NCBI GenBank assembly: GCA_905178155.1
Contig: CAJINV010000005.1
Span: forward strand, 2,730,054 to 2,794,053
Reading direction: 5' to 3'
Source of the DNA: Amoebophrya sp. A120
Lineage: Eukaryota; Sar; Dinophyceae; Syndiniales; Amoebophryaceae
Length of the DNA stretch: 64,000 nt
The translations under genes were made by a program, and so were the position numbers. The notes below the pieces were generated by a model. The model ran no database searches and was not told the origin of the DNA. It saw only the letters and a program-made list of their open reading frames with translations. Shown one piece after another: positions 57,251 through 64,000 of this stretch (the first letter of the stretch is position 1; every line of letters begins with the position of its first letter).

Positions 57251-58378
57251 ATGGTGAAGAAGACTATGGGCAAAATCGAGCAGAACTCTCTGCAGGCTCG
57301 CGTGCACCACTACGAAATCGTCGGGCGCGCCGCCCCTACGCAGAAGAACCCGGTCCCGAAGATCTACAAGCTGAAGCTCTTCGCCAAGAACCAGGTCATC
57401 GCCCGCTCCAAGTTCTGGTAAAAGAAGGAGTTTTTTTCGTTTCAGCATCGCATTTTTTCTGCAGGGCAGATTTAGTTTTTTTTTCTGCGGAACGATATTC
57501 CTGCCGCTGTCTCAGTGTGCAGATTTAGGTATCTGAGCGCACGAGTTGCGCTGTAGTTGCGCGGAGTCTTTAAATGTCATTATCTTCCTGCTTTACCAAA
57601 ATCCAACTCTTTCCCCGTCACCAACACAGGTACTTCATGAAGAAGATCAACAAGGCTAAGCGATCCGGTGGTCAGATCTTGCGTCAGACTGAATTGTTCG
57701 ACCAGGCCCCGACCAAGGTCTCCAACTACGGCGTGTGGTTGCGTTACGAGTCCCGCACTGACACCCACAACATGTACAAGGAATACCGGGACACCACGGT
57801 ATATTAGGATTTGTAGCCTTGCTGAAGTTGCATGTCGAGTGATTTTCTTTCTTGATGCTGAACCTGCGTGATACATGGATGTCTCGCATAAATTTAAAAG
57901 TGAAAAAGGGATATAGATATCCCCTGCAATATTCGAGAAAGCAAAGGCCGCGTCGGCAAGAACCGGAACTACTGTGTGCCTCTTCTAAATGTCACGTAGC
58001 TAAACAGCCCGCATGTCGTGTTATCATGAAGCATGCTTTAGATAGTCGACACAGAACAAATAAGCGTATCGAGCGATGGCTATTCGCATTGTCCGTCCCA
58101 TGTCTTCAAACTTTTACTTTTCAACAACAACAAAACAGCTGAACGGCGCTATGTCCCAGATGGTCGCGGAGATGGCTGGTCGCCACCGTGCGCAGGCTTC
58201 CTCCATCCAGATCCTGAAGACCGCGGTCATCCACGACAAGTCCGCCATCCGCCGCCCGCACGTGCTGCAGATGCTGCCGCAGAACCTAAAGTTCCCGAAT
58301 GTCCGCCGCATGCCGTTGATCCCGAAGGGCGAGAAGAAGACCTTCCGCGCCACTCGCCCGACCACCTTTGCGCAGTAA
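57251..58378 (+). CDS. RPL18A: 60S ribosomal protein L18a (eL20), 3 exons
   Basis: Exons 57251-57417, 57630-57798 and 58139-58378 (576 nt, 191 residues); both introns are GT-AG. The sequence follows eL20 end to end: HHYEIVGR and the [20 protein letters not shown] block in exon 1, [17 protein letters not shown] and the [20 protein letters not shown] block in exon 2, [16 protein letters not shown] and a basic C-terminal RPTTF tail in exon 3. The family is usually about 175-190 residues, so this is full length. The protein sits on the solvent side of the large subunit. Codon use is strongly biased to C/G-ending codons, as expected for a highly expressed gene. This is the best evidence in the window that it is a nuclear eukaryotic genome using the standard stop code. 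Confidence 0.97.
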
Positions 58379-59228
58379 GTTGCTACGGGATAATTATGGG
58401 TCGTGACGTCGACGATGCGTTGAGCGGTTCTTTGAACTGCTCAGCTGAGTGAGATACTTGTACGTTTTAGAGTTGTCAGTAGAGAACCCGAGAAAACCAA
58501 GACGGAGAACTCATCATTCGATGATGACGAAAATACGTGTTGCTAGTGAAGTTCATTTGAAGTCGAGAGAAAAAGGAGGTACAGAGTACCGCCTCGGAAA
58601 TTTTCGGAATCGATGAACTCCTGAACGCACCGAGAAATGGACGCTAGTGTAGAAGAACTTCCGTTTTTATCTACCCGATCAGATCTACTCGTGGAATCTG
58701 CTGTACCCGAAAGGTGCAGCGCAGCAAAGCACGCTGCTTTGCTAGACACAGGACAGAATTATGTGCTGTCGGCTGTTCACTTGTGATTTTCGGTAAGTTT
58801 CACACGCGTGCGTGTCCTTTGTGGTTTGTTGTTTTTTTTTTCGAAGATCAGTATCGACGACACCATTCGCGTGTAAGCAGAAGCAGCACATCCCGACGCG
58901 CATCAGATCATCTTGTGCAGCTCTTTTCCTTTTATTTATTTTCTCTCGCTCTTGCAAACGCTGAGGTCCAACATCGAAGCTCAGGCTTCATGGCAATCCC
59001 CTCTGATGCGACCCACTGCATATTAGGACTCCTCCTTTAGTTTATTTGTCTTGTTTCCTGCTCACCTTGAAAGTGCACTACCTAGGGAGAGGGACGAGAG
59101 CGATGATCACATTTTTTTCATCCTGTTGTGTGCGGCATTCTACTTCAGGTCCGTGTAGTGTATGCCTCTGTCTTACTATCGTATCGCGTGTTGAGCATCG
59201 TTCTCTTTTGTGATTGTGAAAGATCAAA
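58379..59228. other. Intergenic spacer
   Basis: About 850 bases, AT-rich, no supported gene. Pyrimidine-rich tracts near 58900-59060 may belong to the leader of the next gene. Confidence 0.5.
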
Positions 59229-62200
59229 ATGATGGGTTCGTGTTTCCATCCAAGTTCCACCGGCACATGGTATGCTCAAATACGAAGGCAAGACTTCCAC
59301 ACCGCATCTCGAATTAGCCGCGCAATGGCGTCGCTTCCCAGGCTTGCGGCAGTGCTACACTATCTTCTTTACGACACCGGACAGCAGCACGCACTCGCAA
59401 TGGACGCACCTATGGGCTTTGGAATCGGTCAGCAGCAGCGTGGGGTTGTGTCGGCGTCTACTTCAGAGAGGACATCCTCGGTAGAAACACACGACGGCGC
59501 GTCGGCGTCGGCGCTGCTCCAACCGCAGCAGAATCAGAACTCAGGAGAGCAGACCAACACGATTTTCGAAGTCTCGTCCGACCACTCGAAATTCGGTGTG
59601 TCACTGATCCCGGAAGAAACAAAAATCCAACTCACGCCTCCAAATCGGTATTTCCGGCAGCCGACAGCGGAAGAAAACATGGCGAGTCTCCGGTGCACGA
59701 GTAGTCAGGATCTTCAGGTGGATTTCCTTTACGTAAAAGACGTCCTGTTCGGGCTACTCGATTACGCGTTTGGTGGGGCGAATCAGAAACAAGACCCGGC
59801 GAAAAACGCATTCGCGCGGCAGCTGACCCGAGTCCAGCATTCGTGGCACAATGTGGCGACATTGCAGGTAAGCTATCGTGCTAGATCGCTGTGTAGTGTT
59901 TTGCCATTGCATTTCCTGCTTGATAGAGCTTTGTATCTTGAAGACCACAAAGAGTGTTACTGCAACTCTCGATGATGTTTTGTGGTTCTTACTTCCGCGA
60001 ATACCATGCGAAAAAAATGTCAACACAACAGTAGGGTGGTTTCGACGACTGTGCGCTGGGCTTCATTGTGCTTCGGTATGAAATGCGAGAAGCAGCAACA
60101 AATAGACAGAGAAGCGCTTGGATTTCAGTAGTAAAACTTCCAAAGCTTTTGTATTGCGTTTTGAGGAGCTGGAGTGCGACGAAACATTTACTTTTACCTT
60201 TACGTTGGTCTTAACAATACTTCCTGCTAGTAGATAACTGCTTTCCGCTTTCCATACCCTCCTGTGGTCCGTTTCCCTGAAGCCGCCCGTGTATCGTTGG
60301 CACGAACTGACGCAGAACGCCTACCTCCCGGAATTTTTTGCGCTGCTGAACACCGCGATCTTGAAAGAGCCGCTCCCCTTCTCAACGCTGATGCAGACCG
60401 GTTGGGGCTTGCCGCTGTTTTACCAGATGTACCAGATCCAGGAGGGTCTATTTCCAAGGGAAAATCTGTTCAACGCCGGCCCCGGACAGGAGGAGGCAGC
60501 GCACGGGAAAGAGGAAACTATTGGCGTGCCATCGCACAATGAAAAACATTTACAGATGGGCGGAGAGGTGGACGAGGTTCAAGATACTGTGCGTGTTGAA
60601 ACAGAAACCACAGCTAGTGTGTCTTTTTCGGCGAGTGGTGAGCTTGTGCGGGAAGGGACTCTGGAAAGAAGTGCGGAAAAAGCATTGTCCATATTCGACC
60701 TCGACGAAGCGGCGACGACCTTCGCAATTCTCGGCGAGGAGTACAAAATCCCCGGAGAGGAGGCGGAACCGCAGCAGCACAGCCAGGGTCCTTCGAACGA
60801 ATCCCTCCTTCAAACAGTCCAGTGCGTTGACGATGTCGACCCGGCACAGCAACTTGTTGCTGACCAAGACGCAGCTCGTGTCAAAGTGGAAGAGCAGAAC
60901 CCCATCTGCCTCGCCCGCCGTGCTGTGCGTGACGGCGACCCAAGTTTGCCGCGGGACTCGATGCCCCGCCAGTGGATCCATGTAGACACGGCGCGAGGGC
61001 ATTTCCGCGCGCTGCGGAAACAGAAGAAGGAAGAGCAGATAAGTAGCGAAGATGTTGAAGAAAACAATGGAGATTATACGACACCACAGACCGCTGCGCC
61101 TTCGCCAAAACCATCAACCCGTCGTCGAGACAACTACTACAAGAATTTTCGCGCCAACTTCCCCGCCTGGCCCCGGGCGTTTTTCGAGCATCCAGGGTAC
61201 CTTCGGCTGCTTTCTGAAAAACCGCTCGCGGAAGAAGGACTTGCGATTGCGCAGGACATCCTGGACGCGACGGACGGGGCGCCGACGGTCGAGGACCCGG
61301 TCGAATTTCTTCACCAATTTGACCTGCGGGAACACCAGGTGGTCCAAACCGGCGCGCACTTTGACGAGTGGCGGGCTCTGCTCGCCGCGCCGATTCACAA
61401 GGAGAAGCTATTGCAGAACAAACGCCTGATCCTCTCGCCCCACGGCCACCTGACGCACGAGACAGATTTGCATTTTGTCCGGCACCTGGTCGACGTGGCC
61501 GAAGCGGTTTTGGACATTGGCGATTCCCTCGTGTCCGAGTCCTACGCGCAGCAGTACCTGCAGCGGCTGCTGTGTTTGCACGATAACAGCGGGGATAAAG
61601 GAAAGTGCAGCACGATGGAAGATCTGGAGGTGTACGAAACGCTGTCCCCTTCTGATGTTAAAATGGACGAGGAGAGCATGCGGAAACGCGGTTTGGAAAA
61701 CGGGTTGGTCACCGATAAAAGTATGGCGTTCTCAAACGTTACATTCTCAACTATTACATGAATTTGTAATGCAAGAACGGCGAAAGTGAAAGGGACAAGA
61801 TTGCGCCTTGTGCATCACAGATTTGGCACAGATTTACATGCTGATTAGCCCTTCGGATGTTTGTCATGCGAAGCAGCTTAATCGTGGCGATCTTGGTGGT
61901 AAATTTGCATGACAAATCATGTAACAGTTGAGAATGTAACAGTTGAGAACGCCATAAAAAGCTACTACTGGTTCGAACCCGGGTCGCTACTGATCCCCGA
62001 AGCGCGGTTGTTACTCATGCTGCGCGCCAGGGGGGAGATTTACCGTCGGGTTTCTCTAGACATTTTCAACCTGCGCTGGGACCCGGTCGCGTTCGCGTTT
62101 TTCGCAATGGAACTCGCGTTCCAATTTGCGCCCGACAACGACGACCGAATGGCGAAGCTGAATTTGGTGCAGCGGTTGATGGCCGGGTTCGAGGGACGGA

Positions 62201-63984
62201 GGAGATGTTTCGGCTTCCGGGAATCGATTGTGGATGATTTGGTCCGCGAAAAGAGAGCAGCAAGTCGTGATAAGGACCTATCACAGCACCAAAATCTCCC
62301 CGCCCGCCCCCTGCGCCTGAAACTCGCGTCCCCGTTCTGGGACGTGCTCGCCTTCGCTTGGGGTTTGCCAATGTACTTTGTCGAGGTTGCTCTCGATTGG
62401 CAACGGGAGGAAGTTGCAAAGATCGACGAGGTCGAAAGGCGAATCGCGGATACCCCGGGAGCGTTAGTGAGCAAGAAAAGCGTACGGCTGCTGGAAAAGA
62501 GGTGCAATTTGGTCTTTTGCAAGACGTTCCAAACGCCAAACAACGAGAACTGCAAGTGCGAAACCTGGTTTCCGAGCATATTAGCGGGAAGGAAATGGGC
62601 GTCGACGTCGGCGTCGCACTCAACACAGCTCGCAACAACAGCAGCGCAGGCACAACTGATAACGCCAAACAAAATCTGCATCTTCGTGACCGATACACGC
62701 CCGATCAACGTAGACCTTCGGTACATCACATCAGTTACCTCGACCGACGAGTGGTGGAGCTTGGCCTACGGTATCAATTTCCTCTACGCGAAGGAGCACG
62801 ACTACCGGATAGAAAGGCATCTACGCAAGAGAAATTTACTGCACATGCACAAGAAAGTGCATCACAAGATATGGCAACGACCTCTACGAGAGCGAATCTG
62901 TAGGTGTAATGCGGAATGAGGTTGAAGTAAATAAATTAAAAAAAAGTTTTGTCATGCCATTGCCACCATGTCTATCTCTATGTACATGCTGGAGTGCAGA
63001 AAAATATCCTGTGGATAGCACCGGGCGGAGTTGCACAAGGAAGTAGCGGACGGGAACGGGGAGACGGACAGCCTGAACCGCTGGAAAAACGACCCGAGCC
63101 GGAAGGTGGGCTGGGCGAAAATGAACATCATGCTCAGGCGGCTGCAGGAAATGGGCGAAAGCACGTGCGAGTACGGGGTTTCGATGGATAGCGACGCGTG
63201 GTTCAAGACGAATGAACCTCTGTCCAACATTGTGGACTACTTCATGAGGTTTTACTCGAAGCCGAGAACTAGTGGTGGTCCAGTCACGCGAGGGACGCCG
63301 GCAGAACATCAAAACCAAAATGTTCCACCCTCCGGTGAAAGTGAAATCGAAAAGCCTTCTGCTGGTCTTCCAAATCTCGTGCTGACCCCGATGCACGGCA
63401 ACGTCCAGTTCGTGAAGGACACCTATGCAGCACAACATGTTGCGGGAACATTTTCTACTACTCAACAAGAAAATCTTCATCCGAAATTATACGATTTCGT
63501 GAAAGCGGACCACGAGATCAAGTTTTTTATCGCTCAGGAGCTGGATGCGCACGCACCCGCGAAGGACCAGGTTGTTTGGAATGTGGACAAGAAAGACCCG
63601 CGGAACCGAAAGATTCTCTCCTTCGACGTGGAGTTGCAGGAGGAAGTGAAGGGCTTTGTTCCGAGAGAACAGGTGGAGCTGACGAAGGCACAGGAATATG
63701 TTGCTACGTCTATCGCGGAGGAACAAACGGTAACAACCGGATCAGCGGAGGAATCGTCGGGAGGAAGGACGAGGGGTTCTTCCGTAGAGGATGCTCTCTC
63801 AGGGGACCGGCAAGGCGAAGAACCCCGACGTGCAGAAGAAGATGAACAGGTACCGACTTTTCAACAAGCGCAGTCTTCGCCCTACCACCCGCAGTCGCAG
63901 TCTTCCTTCAAATCCCACGGCAGCCGGCGGGGTAACGGCGGGTTTTTCGTTGTGAAAAACGTTACAAACGGCCACCCCTGTTAA
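59229..63984 (+). CDS. Glycosyltransferase-like protein with a DSDA (DxD) motif, 4 exons
   Basis: Exons 59229-59867, 60283-61721, 61962-62899 and 63047-63984 sum to 3954 nt (1317 residues); intron 2 is a family F introner, introns 1 and 3 are GT-AG. The N-terminal ~930 residues are unrecognised, with acidic and Ser-rich stretches. Towards the C-terminus come ICIFVTDTRP, DEWWSLAYGINFLYAKEHDY, a Trp-Lys-like stretch (VGWAKMNIMLRRL) and GVSMDSDAWF (~1050). The latter resembles the DxD strand of GT34-type and related nucleotide-diphospho-sugar transferases, where the aspartates bind metal and sugar nucleotide. The tail is disordered. The start may be ATG 59229 or ATG 59325. Intron 3 could alternatively end at 63018 with non-canonical edges. 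The family call is tentative; a glycosyltransferase fold is likely. Confidence 0.7.
61722..61956. mobile_element. Introner, TIR family F (single copy here)
   Basis: Termini TATGGCGTTCTCAA and TTGAGAACGCCATA, inverted over about 44 bp with an internal tandem (ACATTCTCAACT). Perfect 5-bp duplication AAAAG at 61717-61721 and 61957-61961. Joining 61721 to 61962 gives AAA AGC TAC TAC in frame. TTTGTAATGC and GCATGACAAA motifs lie just inside the two ends. Confidence 0.9.
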
Positions 63985-64000
63985 CACAATCGGGGGGAAA

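Overview
The window looks like a compact protist nuclear genome. All twelve well-supported genes lie on the + strand, most carry short spliceosomal introns, and one is a standard eukaryotic housekeeping gene (ribosomal protein eL20/L18a). Unidirectional gene order, a serine/glycine-rich disordered proteome and, above all, introns that are terminal-inverted-repeat (TIR) 'introner' insertions point to a dinoflagellate-lineage alveolate. An Amoebophrya-like syndinian is my best guess because invasive introner elements and non-canonical introns have been reported there. That placement is inference; no marker gene here fixes the taxon.

Layout. 1-6165: large helical protein of unknown function, cut at its 5' end. 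7009-9123: intronless protein with a SAM-methyltransferase-like domain. 10034-14918: C2/coiled-coil protein, 8 exons. 15694-18511: ALG1 mannosyltransferase. 18978-21746: membrane-anchored coiled-coil protein, broken up by four introners. 22389-29458: very large NPRL2 (GATOR1) homologue. 31420-34811: RNase D/EXD-like 3'-5' exonuclease, 9 exons. 36939-40340: disordered protein whose intron carries a long foldback. 40535-44171: a frameshifted retroelement with an N-terminal GIY-YIG nuclease and a reverse transcriptase (Penelope-like order, YVGD in place of YxDD). 44172-55100: gene-poor stretch, GC-rich in its first part, with repeats, a tRNA-like remnant and decayed coding fragments. 55120-55905: secreted Cys/Trp-rich protein. 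57251-58378: RPL18a. 59229-63984: glycosyltransferase-like protein with a DSDA motif.

The main discovery is a set of twelve introner elements, all inside genes and none in intergenic DNA. They fall into six TIR families that differ in sequence but follow one rule: the element starts 5'-TAT, ends ATA-3', and is flanked by a 5-bp target-site duplication (nine perfect, three with one mismatch). Removing the element plus one duplication copy restores the reading frame in all twelve cases. The largest family (7 copies) sits in both orientations relative to its host genes, and only one of the twelve gives a GT-AG intron at its edges. Exon models below were built by hand from reading frames and splice consensus. 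For the fully modelled genes the summed exon lengths are divisible by three, but no transcript evidence was available.
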